This document shows, one piece after another, positions 10,740 to 23,239 of a DNA stretch of 64,000 bases. The DNA comes from Paramecium pentaurelia (lineage: Eukaryota > Ciliophora > Oligohymenophorea > Peniculida > Parameciidae): contig CAJJDO010000116.1 of the NCBI GenBank assembly GCA_905183005.1, positions 162,189-226,188 of the forward strand, read 5' to 3'. Under the pieces are notes generated by a model. The model saw only the letters and a list, made by a program, of their open reading frames with translations. It made no database searches and was not told the origin of the DNA. The position numbers and the translations under genes were made by a program. Every line of letters starts with the position of its first letter. Position 1 is the first letter of the stretch.

Positions 10740-13700
10740 ATGGTAATTAAAATCATTATAATTTTAAGGTCTACTATTCAATACATCCTAGCTTTGCATT
10801 CCTTTTTCAAACACCCATTTTCAAATATTTCCGTTTAATTCTATCCTATTTCTAACCAAATGATGTATTAAGTAAAGGACAAATAGAAATATAGTTGGCA
10901 CTTTTATATATAGTAATTCAAATCACCTATCAAGGTATTCGCAGTATAATTACTCATGATCATATTGAAGATAGTGATCTTATGTAATTTGAAAAAGCAT
11001 ACTACATTTTATATCTACACATATAGACTTATAGCATACTTTGGAGTATTTTTCAACACTATCCTATTGATTCCATTTACTAATGTTTACATTGCCATAC
11101 TATATTGTGTGAATTCCAATTTTGAATGCTATGTCGGAGCTTATTATGCTCATTTTGTATTTTCTGTAAAAATATATGTTCTAAATATATTTAGTTTTTG
11201 GGATTATTCATGCATTTTATTCATATTGTTTACTTCAATTTGATTTTCATGGAATAGAATCCATTTTCTACTATACCATTTGCTAGCCCTTAATAAAGTG
11301 CCACATTGATAAAACAAATAATTAAAATAGTATTGCCTATTTATACCATATTCGATTATTAAGGATCATTAGATAGAGTATTCATATCATTATTATGTTT
11401 ATCATACATCTATCTAAATGTCCAAAGATTCAAGTAACCCAAATATTATAATAAATGGGTTGCCTGGGTTTCAATAATAGAAGAAGTCACTTTGTTATGG
11501 ATAACACTTGTTAGTTTCTTTACAGCCTTCATTAATTATGATTAGGCTGAAGACATAGGGTTTTTCTATATGATAATAGGTATTCCTTTGGTAGTTCTAG
11601 TTTACTTTCACTTGTTACATTTATAAAATAAGAAAGTCTTATCAATTCTATTTAGAAATATAGAAAGAGATATAGAGGCTGAGATATATTTGATAGCAGT
11701 AATAAAATTGATAAGACAGAGAAAAAAGATATGGTCTAGAATGTTATTGGAAGGGAAATTGAGATTACATTCAAAAGCATGTTAAAATAAGGAATGTATT
11801 TGTAAGGCATTGATGCTTGAAAATATAAAGGAAGAGGAGATTGATTAGTATTGGTATAAATTTTTAGGATTTTTATTGAATGAAATGAGAGAGAAATTCA
11901 ATAAGAGTTGTAGAATTAATCTTTTATATGCATTTTTATTGAATGATTAATTAAACAATCATTTTAAAGCATTAACAGAAATGATGTTTGCTGAAGATAA
12001 TAAACCATCATTATAGGAAGAATTGGCTATGTATCATTATAAAAACATTATTTAATAAAAATTAAAAGATATGGAATAGAAAACAAATGAAAATAAAGGA
12101 ATTGATGTTAATGGAATAATGGTATTTTAAAATACATTTATAATATTTTTGAATGCAGTAGAGAAGACTGTAAATTATCATATTGAATATTGGCGTGAAT
12201 TATTAGAAACTAATCCTGATATTTTAAAATTGAAAGTAGTTGGATCTAAAATAACAAAGAAATTAGAATAGACAATGATTTAATATCAGAAATTACAAGA
12301 ATTGAATTCTAATCATATAAAATTTTTAACCATTTATGGTAATTTCTTAAAGGAAATAGTTAATGATGAGGATGAATCAAATAGAATTTTAGATAGAGTT
12401 TAAATATTAATAAAATAATTTTAGAATAATAAGATACATGATTAAATAAGATTAAAATATGGAGAGAATGCTAATACATGTATAATAACATGTTCAGGTA
12501 ATTTTAATAATATGGGAGTGGTTACTAATTGTAATAATGAAATTACACGTTTATTATAATTTAGCAAGAGTGATATTATGGGTATTAATATCAATTGTAT
12601 TATGCCAAAAATATATGCAAGTCATCATGATTAATATATGATTGATTATATAGAATCTAGTAAACCAAAAGTAATGGATAGAGAGAGAATCTTATGTTGC
12701 ATAAATTCATAATAATATTTAGTACCATGTTCTTTAATGATTAAAATACTTCCAAATTTAGATGAAGGTATAAAGATGGTTGGATTCTTATAAGATTATA
12801 ATAATTAATAGGAATCAAATGAAGAATGGCATTATATTATAGTTGATGGATACACTCAAACTATTTTGGGTATTACTTAATCATGTACATAAATATTTGG
12901 AATTCCATAATCTATAATGACTAATAATACATTCAAATAAAAATTTACATTTGATGTACTTTTTCCAAATGTAGAAGAACATATTAATATGGAAGATGGA
13001 ATTTTGACTTATTTAGATACTACATAATTATAAGAAGATTATTTATAAGGAATAGGAGAAAGTTAGAGTGAAATATCTGTTGAAGATGATGATGATTAAT
13101 TTTGTGAATTTCCTCATGATCCATTAAGATCATCAAATGATACAAGAATATAAAGATATTTATTAAAACCAGTGGAATTAAAATAATAAGATTAAGTTTC
13201 TGATACACCAAGTCCATTATTTAATAGATTTTAAACTGTAGATTTTAAGAAAAAAAAGAATGATAAATTACAAAGATATAAAAAGTATAAAATAAAATTA
13301 GTATTATGTGATTAATTAAAAATTGGAGAATATAATTTATAAACAATTAAATTTATGTGGATTAAAGAAGATGAATAGAGTGAATAAATAATGAAAATGG
13401 ATTCAATGAATTCAAAATAAAATTAAAATAATCAAGATAATAAAATTAGTGATCATTTATAACCTGTTATTGAAGATGGTAATTCTAGTAGATCATCTAG
13501 AACTGAAAATAATCAAAAAGAATTAAAAGAATTCAAATAAATGATATCATCCAAAACTTAACCTAGATCTATAATCATTTTAAAACGTACAGTTTGGTTC
13601 ATTATGATACTATTATTAACATTAAGTACTTTAATTATGGCTTATAGAGTCATTTAAAGTAATGATGTTAAAGAAGGTGTTAATGCTATTTATTAAGGTT

Positions 13701-15608
13701 ATTATAGACATAATATTATATCTGATGTTGTTTACAATGCTAGAAAATTATAATTAATTTATAATAATACTTATGATGATGATATGTAAATAGTTAAATC
13801 AGATTTATAATATTGGGTTAATTCATTATAATAACTACAATATGACTTAATTAATGTAAGACTAATTATGGAAAATAGAAAAGGAAATTAAATTTAACCT
13901 TAAAAGTATACAACTAAATTTTTAATGTCTAATGGATAAGAAAGTAATTAAGATTTATTATTTGATGATGCTATGATGTATTTTATTACTTCTGGTTCTT
14001 AATTAGATAATGCTTCCAATGATTCATTTATATAATCTTCAAATAGTGGTTATAAGAATTTCTATTTTCTAATCAATAATGGATATTATGTATTAAGAAA
14101 TGGATCAGAAAACATAGCTAACAATTTCTATGAATTTTATTCTAATCTTATTTAAGATTACTTAATAAAATTCTTGATTATTATGATTATTGGTATTGCA
14201 TTCCTCATCATTTCCTCATTAGTCTTAATTCCAATTGTTTCATAAGTACATGATACCAATAATAAAGTATTATCTCTATTTGGTATCATACCTGTAAATG
14301 AATTAAAAGATTTGGTCACTAAATGTGAATAGTACTTAAAGAATTTCTTAAATGAATAAGGAGATTCTCATAAACACACTAAAGTATAAGAAGCATAAAT
14401 TACTCATTAAAATATTATTCATACATCTGGACATGGAGAATAACCATTAATAAATAAGGAACATTAAGATAAATAAGAAAGTAATGAAGATGATGCTAGC
14501 AAACTCATTTAAAAACCTTAAAAATTATTATCATCAGGACATCAAAGTGTAAGTCATGTTAAATAATTATCAAATTTAACTTCTGATGGTTAACCTTAAA
14601 TTCCTATTCCTATTTCTTAAGGTGCTACTAAACATGATTTAAAACATTCATAAAAGAAATAATAATAAAAGGAGGAAGAAAAAGATGATGATTAAGAAAA
14701 TTTAAAAGCAAATAAATTATTGAATTCTTAAGGAAGTCATAAATGTGCTGTAACTGTTTAATTTATATTCTTTGCACTACTATTTATTTCATATTTTGTT
14801 TTAGATATTATATTAGAATCCTATTTCCTCAAAGAAACTTAAAATATATTTGATCATCTTAAAAATATAGAAGATAGACCCATTAATATCAAATATTATA
14901 TGTATTTGTCAATTGAATAATTGTTATTAGAAGATCCCACTTCTTTAGATACATATAAGAATGTCTTTCAAAACAGATAATCAGAAAATGAAAGAAATAT
15001 ATCTATTGAAATTTAATAATCTCATCCATCATAATTTGATTCCTATTTTTCATTATTAGCTGGTATTTCATTTAATAGTCTATGTGATTATCCATTTACT
15101 GTTAATTAATTCACTTTAGTAGGCACAACTTGTATGGAAGTATAGGCTGGACTTTTATAATAAGGATTAAAAACAACAATAGCTTCAGTTGCATTAACAT
15201 CAAATGATATGTTAGCTAAATGGTCTTTAAGTGATAAAACATATGATGATTTATCCTAAACTTTGAAAGAATATTATAAAAAACTAGACACTATTATGTA
15301 ATATGTATCTAATTGTTGCTATTATCTAACTTTGTAGTATTAGGAATCTACTTTAGATTATCTATCATATTAGGAAATGATTGAATAAGTTAAATTTTCT
15401 GTGTTTCTAATTATTATGTTCTTTGTATTCATCTTTTGCATGACTCAATACTAAAATAATTTGAGTGAATAAATCTGGGAAACTAAGGTACTCTTATTCG
15501 TGATTATTACAGGGCTTATTGAATATGATACCTTTAGAGATTATTGCCAAGTATTAACATCTGAAGGAACAATTTGTAGGAGGGGAAATTCTTAAAGCTG
15601 TTCAATGA
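10740..15608 (+). CDS. Large multi-pass membrane protein with PAS domain (ciliate TmcB-like family)
   Basis: Roughly 1,570 residues. The order is an N-terminal block of about six or more membrane segments (for example LLWITLVSFFTAFI), a charged helical linker, and a PAS-like domain around 12480-12920 (ITCSGNFNNMGVVTNC to TQIFGIP). Then come further membrane segments near 13580-13640 and 14170-14230, a Lys/Gln-rich cytoplasmic loop, and more membrane segments before the C-terminus EQFVGGEILKAVQ. Good introns are at about 11169-11197 (29 nt) and near 15500 (25 nt). This plan matches a family expanded in Tetrahymena and Paramecium, often annotated as PAS or TmcB-like. The first 400 bp are uncertain: the start assumes a 23-nt intron, and one frame change near 11030 needs a long or missed intron. 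Confidence 0.6.
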
Positions 15609-16975
15609 ATTAATAATTAACAATTACTCACTGTGAGCATCACAATTAATTATTGTGTCAATAGCTCTTTTATAATTATTATTTAATATATATATATATA
15701 TATTCACTTTTTTAGCTTCATGTTTTTTTATTTAAATTAATTTCTTCTATTATTAATTTTTATTATATCTAAACAAAATAGATTATAGAATATTTATATT
15801 CATATTTTTGTACATGGCTAAATAAGAATATAAAATTAATGACTCAATTAAAAATATATAGTTGGTTTATATAATTGCTGTAATTAGATACTATAGACAC
15901 ATAATTATATCTGAACCTTCAATTTCTATACTGTCTAACACAATATGAAGATATAAGAAGAAAGTAAATATCATAGGTATCTAATTGTGAAAAATCACTA
16001 TATTAAATTACTGAACTTAACTAAGATAAAGTATCATTTTTAACAATTTTTGAATTCACAAATTTTTATTTTATAATATAGAAGTTTTAAAGATCTTAAA
16101 TTTAAATAAGTTTAACCGGCTTAATATAGAATCAAATATTTAAAATTGATCAACTTTTTAAATTGAAAACTATTATTAATAATCTTTATAGCTAATATTC
16201 ATGTATTATATCCTAAAACATTATTCTCTTATTTTGATTATTTATTTATACTTATAACAAAAATCAGAAAGATTTTTTATTTTATTTTTATAATATATTC
16301 CCCATTTTTTACAATGGAAAACTTATAGTGTTTAAATATAGAATGACGTAATTTAATTTTAAATCTTATATCTAAATATATTAATTACTCAAACATTATT
16401 TATTTCCAAAATAAAGTATAATAATAATATAGTCTTCATTTTAATTTAATTTCTTTTTATTAAAATCATCCTACTAGATTATAAACAATTTTTAATTTTT
16501 ATTGAATCTAATTAATTAATAAGTAGTTATTTTTTAGATATCCACTTAAATTTTTTAAAGTATTCGAAAGGTCATAGTAATCAAAATTATTATGTTTCTG
16601 AGATATTTATATATTTAAACAATACTTCTAATTATAAATTGCTTATAAGGAACTAAAATAATATAAGTTTCCTTATTAATAGAATCTAATTTTAGACATT
16701 AACACTCAATTTTAATGATGATTAATAAATTAAAATAGCAATTTTATATAAAAATTAATAGTTTTTATCTGCTGAGTATGAATTTATCATTTTTTATTTG
16801 TTGTTAAAAGAATCATAATTACTTCCTATCATCAATATCAAATTTAAAGATGTACATTATAAATATAGAATAAATAAAATTATTTTTATAAAGTTATTCT
16901 CCTCTAATAGTTAATAAATAGAATCTGGAAATCATATTTTTGGTTTATCATTATTAAAATAACCTTCGATTTGAT
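15609..16975. other. Long AT-rich spacer
   Basis: About 1.37 kb without a convincing gene on either strand. It holds A/T runs, short TA repeats near 15690 and frequent TGA in all frames. I see no RNA-gene motif in it. It separates two plus-strand genes, so it should include the promoter of the ankyrin-kinase gene. Confidence 0.5.
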
Positions 16976-19115
16976 ATGTAATCGTGCAAGTCAAATGAAT
17001 ATCAAAGACCACCTCTACTTGCTTTATATGATAAAATAAGCAGATTAAAATCATTGGATCGAATTTTGATAAATACGACCTCTAATTTTAAAGCTAAACC
17101 ACCATAAAAATCCCCTGATATTAGGGCAATTCTTGATCATTCTAAGCTTTCTATTGAAAGATCAAGATCCTCAAAAACAATTGACTAATAATTTAATCAT
17201 TAAAAAAGAGATCCAAAATATGAGTTAGGAAAAGAAAGCTAGCTTTTGGAATTATATTTAATGTGTAAACATAATTCATTATAAAAAAACAGAAATTAGT
17301 AATTAATTTATAAAAGAAAGCAAAGATAATAGAACCGATAAGTGTCTTTAATTACTTGAACCAACTTTTGTACATTAAATATGTAAGAATCAATTTTATT
17401 ATCTTAGTAAACTTAAATTCATTAATTCCAATAAATTCTAACTTAAAAGCTTATATAAATTTTCAAGATATGAACAAGAATTCTGCTTTACATTATGCAG
17501 TTTTGAATGAAAATATTTCACTTGTATAAGCTTTGATATTTAAACAAATTTAAATTGATATGGTAAATTCTGAATAGATTACACCTTTTATGTTAGCTTG
17601 TATTCAGTAATCTTTGATTTAATATTAAAAGCGGCTATATAGACATAATACTTATTTTATATGATGAAGGAGCAGATATCAATCATTAAGATAATAAGGG
17701 AGATACATCATTACATTATGCTTGTAAATTTAATTAGAAAGATGTGGTTGAATGTTTACTAAAAATGAATGGAATTTAAATTAGAAAAAATAATGAATAA
17801 AAAATACCAGAATCTTATATAAATTAATAAGAAATTCATGTATTGTTTTAAAATTACCATCTATCTACAAAAAGTAAGAGATATACTAATTTAGAAAAAA
17901 GAACAAAAGAAATAAAAATTTAAAATATTTTGACAGAGTATTTTAAAAAATAAAAAAAATGTCAATTGAAAGAAAGTTCTAATCATATAATTAAATATGA
18001 AATAAAATAAAAAAGTTTAAATCAATAATCTAATCAAATAAATTAAATTTTAATAAATACTCCATCTACTACTGATTCAATGAAATAATCAAAATCTAAG
18101 GATGATGAAAGAATAGGTCCATAATAATTTAAAATAGTTGGACTTTTAGGTAGAGGAAGTTTTGGAGAAGTATATCTTGTATAAAAATAATAAAATTTAT
18201 ATGCAATGAAGGTGCTTCGTAAAAGTTTAATTTTTAGTATTAATAACTATATATATATTAGAATAAAATATTTGTAGATATGCAATAACAGAAAGAAATG
18301 TTTTATCAGTATCTTCACATCCATTTATTGTTAAATTAAGATATGCTTTTTAGACTTAAGATAAATTATTTATGATATTAGATTATTGTCCTGGAGGTGA
18401 CTTAGGTTAGATTTTAACTAAATAAAAACGATTGTCTGAAGATTTAGTCAAGCTATATATGTGTGAAATAATTTTGGCATTAGAGGATCTTCATAAAAGA
18501 GATATAATATTTCGAGATTTGAAACCAGATAATATTGTACTTGATTCAGAAGGTCATGCTTTATTAACAGATTTTGGTTTATCAAAAGAAGGAATTTTAG
18601 ATGCTAATAGAGGAGCTTAATCTTTTTGTGGTTCAGTAGCATATTTAGCTCCAGAAATGCTTAAAAGATAAGGACATGGCAAAGCTTTAGATTGGTATTT
18701 ACTTGGAGTTGTTATGTATGAACTCTTAACTGGATTGCCTCCATATTATTCAAATGATAAGGATGTTTTATTTAATAACATTTAGAATTAAGAACTACAA
18801 ATTCCAAATAAAATTTCTGTTGAAGGGAAGAGTCTTTTGAAAGCAGTATGATATTAATTAATACTTTAGTTATTAAATAGAAATCCAATAAATCGATTAG
18901 GTTCTGGAGAAGGAGATTACTTGGAAGTGAAATAACATCCTTATTTTTAAGATATAAATTGGGACTAAGTATTTAATAGAGAACTTAAGTTGCCAAAACC
19001 TAATAATAAGATAAATCTTTTATCTAAAGGTGTTTAAAATGTATTTGATTTGCAAAGTTTTATTGAAATAGAAAAATCTCATATTGATGGATGGTCTTAC
19101 ATTCATACAGAATGA
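16976..19115 (+). CDS. Ankyrin-repeat AGC-type protein kinase
   Basis: About 670 residues; five introns of 28, 25, 25, 25 and 24 nt restore one frame. The N-terminal third has ankyrin repeats (DMNKNSALHYAVLNEN, then DNKGDTSLHYACKFNQ). A basic linker leads to a complete kinase domain: GRGSFGEVY glycine loop, LYAMKVL with the ATP lysine, FRDLKPDNIVLD catalytic loop, LTDFGLSKEG, and CGSVAYLAPEML activation segment. It ends with an AGC-type tail and a hydrophobic-motif-like SHIDGWSYI. All catalytic residues are present, so it should phosphorylate Ser/Thr. The CGxxxYLAPE segment and tail place it in the AGC group. Ankyrin repeats fused to an AGC kinase are uncommon outside protists. Substrates are unknown. 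Confidence 0.85.
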
Positions 19116-19308
19116 ATATTATTTATTAATGTTAAAAACAATTTTTATATATATATATTTATATTCACAAAAGATTTTTTAAGTAGTTTTTCTCATATTT
19201 ATGATTTATAAATAATTTATAATGCTTAGAATGATACTTAAATACTTATATTTATAATATTATTTTTATCATAAATTTATACTACCAAGTTTAAGAATAT
19301 AATTGTAG

Positions 19309-20522
19309 ATGAAGAAATCTATGGGTTAAAGCTATCGCAAAATACAAGCAGAATTTAGGTATGAAATATACTTATAATCCATAGATAACCTAGACCTTAA
19401 TTGATGGAAGTACAAAGTATGACAGTAATATCCAATCAAAGTAATTTAGTTCTTATTCTTTAAGATGGAGCAAAGAAATTCTCATTTAAGGAATTCCTTG
19501 AGAAATAGAAATCTATTATAAAAGAAAAGAAAATTTCATCAAATGATAATATTATTAGGAAGATTGCTCCCATTAAATTAGAAAATTAATTAAGTAAAAA
19601 TAACTCTCCTCGATTCAGAATAAAATTAGTATCAAGTCCATTAAGTACTAACAAAACAACACTTTCAAGATCTCCTTAATCTTCAACATTTCGAAATCGT
19701 AAAATCCCTTTAGAATCAGATTAGATTTGTGAAACGGAGATAAAAATATAAACTAATAGAATAGATAGAGCATTTTAATAAACTGATATTGATGAAAGTA
19801 CTATGCTATCAATTAAATCACCAACAAGACAGGAAAATAGATTAGAAAATTCTTCAGTGATTAAAACAAGAAATTTTATTAAATCGGTAGATGATGAAAA
19901 TTTGTTGAAAGAGTAAATTAAGCCTCCAAAAAGAACAAAAAAATAATTAAGACATTGTTTACTAAGAGCTTTGAAAAAATTAAAAGAAATGAATATCACA
20001 ACTAAAATGATGGTCTAAAAATAAATATTTTCTAAAAGACCTTATCAAAAACCTTTTTCTTAAGAATTTATTCATGCAGTCAAGTTAAATTAATTAGAGA
20101 AGGTTCATTAATATTTAGAGAAAAACAAATATTTGGTTTTTGATTTTGATTTTTTCAATATGTCTGCATTACATTGGTCTAGTAAAAAAGGATTGTATGA
20201 AATGACTGAGATGTTAATTAAATATCATGCAGATGTTGATGCAATAGACATATTAAATAGAACACCTCTATATTTAGCTATACAAGAAAATAATATTCCT
20301 ATTATTGAAGTAAGAATTTTATCTTTAGAATTTTAGTTACTATTAAGAAATAAAGCATATCCCTGGTCTACTTCGGTAACTGATTTGGGAGAAGTGGTTA
20401 AGGACAATAAGAAAGTTCGTAAGATCTTAACTTTAATCAGAAGAGTAAATATTGAATTTAATTATTAGTTGGACATCATTAATATGTGGGGAGAGAAGAA
20501 ATTAAAAGAAGAGTTTTTTTGA
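19309..20522 (+). CDS. Ankyrin-repeat protein, basic and low-complexity
   Basis: About 386 residues after two introns (26 nt near 19353 and 27 nt near 20310). The first two thirds are Ser/Lys-rich and probably disordered. The last third has ankyrin repeats (FFNMSALHWSSKKGLYEMTE, then ILNRTPLYLAIQENN). It lies 194 bp downstream of the ankyrin-kinase gene on the same strand. The two proteins could act together, but only their adjacency supports that. No catalytic domain is seen. Confidence 0.75.
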
Positions 20523-20597
20523 TTTGTATTTATATTTTTATATTGTCATAAATCATCTTCACTTGTCATTGATCTTTCAGCCAGAGGAGAACGTTAT

Positions 20598-22296
20598 TCA
20601 GTGAAAACTCTTGAATAATAAGCTATATTCCTTTATATCTGACTTAACAATGAATCTTATTCTACAAAGTATCTTATAGTAAAGCTCAAAGGCTCTATAC
20701 TAACTAAATTTATTGGACCTTTATGAATCTTTATTAAATTGATAATAATTTACTTATTTTCGAAAGAAAGGTAATTATCCTTTTTAGATATGCCACATTA
20801 TTGTTACCCCTTCATTAGTACAACATACTATTAAATTATTATTATGCCAACCGATATCAAATTATCTAATTAATAATTTTGGGTTATGTTCTATAAACAA
20901 TTTCACAAATTCAAGTTTAGGTAATGAATAATAAGTAAATTGATAATTAATATTTTTACTCAAAATAATTAAAAAAGTTTGAGCTTTTTCTATTTTTACA
21001 TCTATTATTTAATCATTCAAACTTAATTATCGAATTAATTATTTTTTTGATAATTAATAAATTGATATTTTGTATTCACTAACAATAATTAGTGAATCTT
21101 AATTTTAATCATAATGCATTTTTTTAACTTTTTCTTCTGTTTTTAGACAATATATTTTAGTTCCTTAATCCCATTCAAATAACCAACCATCATTTGCAAT
21201 AGTCCATATTTTGTATTTTAATAATTTTAAAGTATCTAATGTTTAATAATTATTTTAAAGTAATGATTCTTATTCTAATAATTCTTGTTTTTAAGAATTT
21301 TTATTGGTACTACCATTTCCATTAACAAAATTTGATTATAAAACCCAAATCATATCTTAGACTGGACTCTAATGAGCATTTAATACTAATTATTTATTCT
21401 TTCTTAATTCAAATATTATAGCTGTTTTATCTTTAGATGTAGTACCAATATATTGATTACAAGGTGATATTGTAACAGATAGAATCTCACTTTGATGATA
21501 ATCATTTAATGTACGTATTTTATGTAATTAAAGTTCTGAATTAATTTGTAATTGTTATTAATATATTATTACATTTACCTTATCAGATACTTATACTTAT
21601 AATGAAAGATCATTAGAATATTGAACAATAGATCTACATAATAGAAATATAATTAAAACATTAAATGTTATTCTCGTATAATTTTCTTTGTTAATTTTTA
21701 TGTGCATAAATGTTTCTAAGAGATTAAGTAATTAGATTCCAATTTACAATGATTTTTACATTCTAAAATCTTATTTGCTTATGCTTAATGCATTAGAATC
21801 ATAAGTCTATTTGGTTGTAGGACTCCAATTTCTTGATGACATATAAGCAAGATTTGTCTAATGATTTCAACACATGTAAGAGGTTAAATTTCTGATTCTA
21901 TAATGAGATTTGCTAATTGATGTTTTTGTTATTCATCTATTATATAAGACAAAATGAACCTAAACAACAATCTTATAAACGTCCTCTTAATAATTCAACA
22001 GCTTCATTAATTTTTTGTTATTACAATAATTCTATATAATGATTTTAGACAATTATAAACATGCATTTTTATTTCTTTTCTTAATTTACATATGTATTGA
22101 ATATTTATTCCAATTAATCAAAATCATGATTCTGAATATAAGTAGTAATCTTGGAAACAATTGAAGAATCAACTTTTGAGTCTAATTGTTATAATTGATT
22201 ATAACTTGTTTTTTAGATTAGTTCTTTAATTGTTTAATAGTAACCATGATTGTTTAAATATTGAAGAAATATTTATAATTTTTCTTATTGTTTCAT
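20598..22296 (-). CDS. WDR26/GID7-like LisH-CTLH-WD40 protein
   Basis: About 550 residues. The start gives a LisH motif (FLQYLNNHGYYQTIKELIQK), followed by a CTLH helix (HYIELLQQQKINEAVELLRG) and a C-terminal WD40 propeller with repeats such as ILSVTISPCNQYIGTTSKD, IWTIANDGWLFEWD and LIVCCTNEGVTIMW. This domain order is that of WDR26/Gid7, a substrate-side subunit of the GID/CTLH ubiquitin ligase. At least one small intron is needed between the CTLH and WD40 parts to keep the frame, and I did not place it firmly. The start is shared with a short divergent promoter (134 bp) facing the MAM33 gene. Confidence 0.8.
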
Positions 22297-22430
22297 TAAA
22301 TAAATTAATAAATTACATTGAAATAATAATTCTTCGATATTTTTCATTAAATAAATTATCACAATTAAAAATTTATACTATGATTTCTAAAATCCCTCTT
22401 AGATTGTTAAATACCATTAAACCATTGTAA

Positions 22431-23204
22431 ATGACAAGAATATTTGCTCCATTCTGTACATAATTGGAAAAGGTCAATAAAAGTATTCAATCTAATAATA
22501 ATAAATAAAGCTGGATAAAAATTAGTCAAAATAGTTGAGAAAGAATTAAAATATGAGAAAACTAATTATGTTGAAGATGATTCAGTTACTGAATTCATTG
22601 AAAAGGCTGGTTTCTAATTAATTGATGATGACAATAATCATGAAGTCACATTAGAAAAAAAAGTAGGTGATGTTAAAGTTATTGTACAATTTTAATCAAG
22701 ACAACCTAATTCAGAAGAATAAGAAGAAGAAGAACCAGAAGAATAATAAAAAAAGAATAAATAAAATCAATAGGAAGAAGAAGAAGAAGAATAATAAGAA
22801 ACACAATCTGATTTTGCTGATTTCACAGTATATCTCTAAAAGAGTAATGGATAAATCTTATGCTATGAATGTACTACATCATAAGGAGAAGTATAAATTC
22901 ATCATATAATATTAGGTTAATGTTAATTTAGTAAGTTTAATTAAGGATTTAGAAGCTCATAAGAAGATTCCAAGATATGAAAGAGGATTATAAGATTATT
23001 CAGGTCCAGATTTCATTACTTTAGATGAGGTTATTATAATTAATAATTATTTTATAGAGATTATAATTAGCATTAGTAGATTATTTGAAAGGTTATGGAA
23101 TAAATGATGATTTGGGAGCATTTATTGAACATTATTCATTAGATAAAGAATAAAGATTGTACATATAATGGTTAAACTCATTAACAACATTCTTGAAGAA
23201 TTGA
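22431..23204 (+). CDS. p32/MAM33 family mitochondrial matrix acidic protein
   Basis: About 230 residues; three introns of 28, 25 and 28 nt give an exact frame. A short N-terminal presequence (MTRIFAPFC) precedes the MAM33/C1QBP fold: an acidic middle (runs of Glu and Gln), a beta strand DFTVYLQKSNGQILCYECTT, and a C-terminal helix containing YERGLQDYSGPDFITLDE and LVDYLKGYGINDDL. The family forms acidic doughnut-shaped trimers in the mitochondrial matrix, linked to ribosome assembly and respiration. The acidic insert is partly encoded by TAA/TAG Gln codons. Confidence 0.85.
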
Positions 23205-23239
23205 ACAAAGTTATTCATTTGTTATTGTATAATAATTAG

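Noticed and set aside
10506..10838. Plus-strand frame of 110 codons
   Set aside because: Opposite strand of the pseudokinase N-terminal region; no conserved features.
22230..22430. Plus-strand frame of 66 codons
   Set aside because: Covers the divergent promoter and the LisH start of the WDR26 gene on the other strand.
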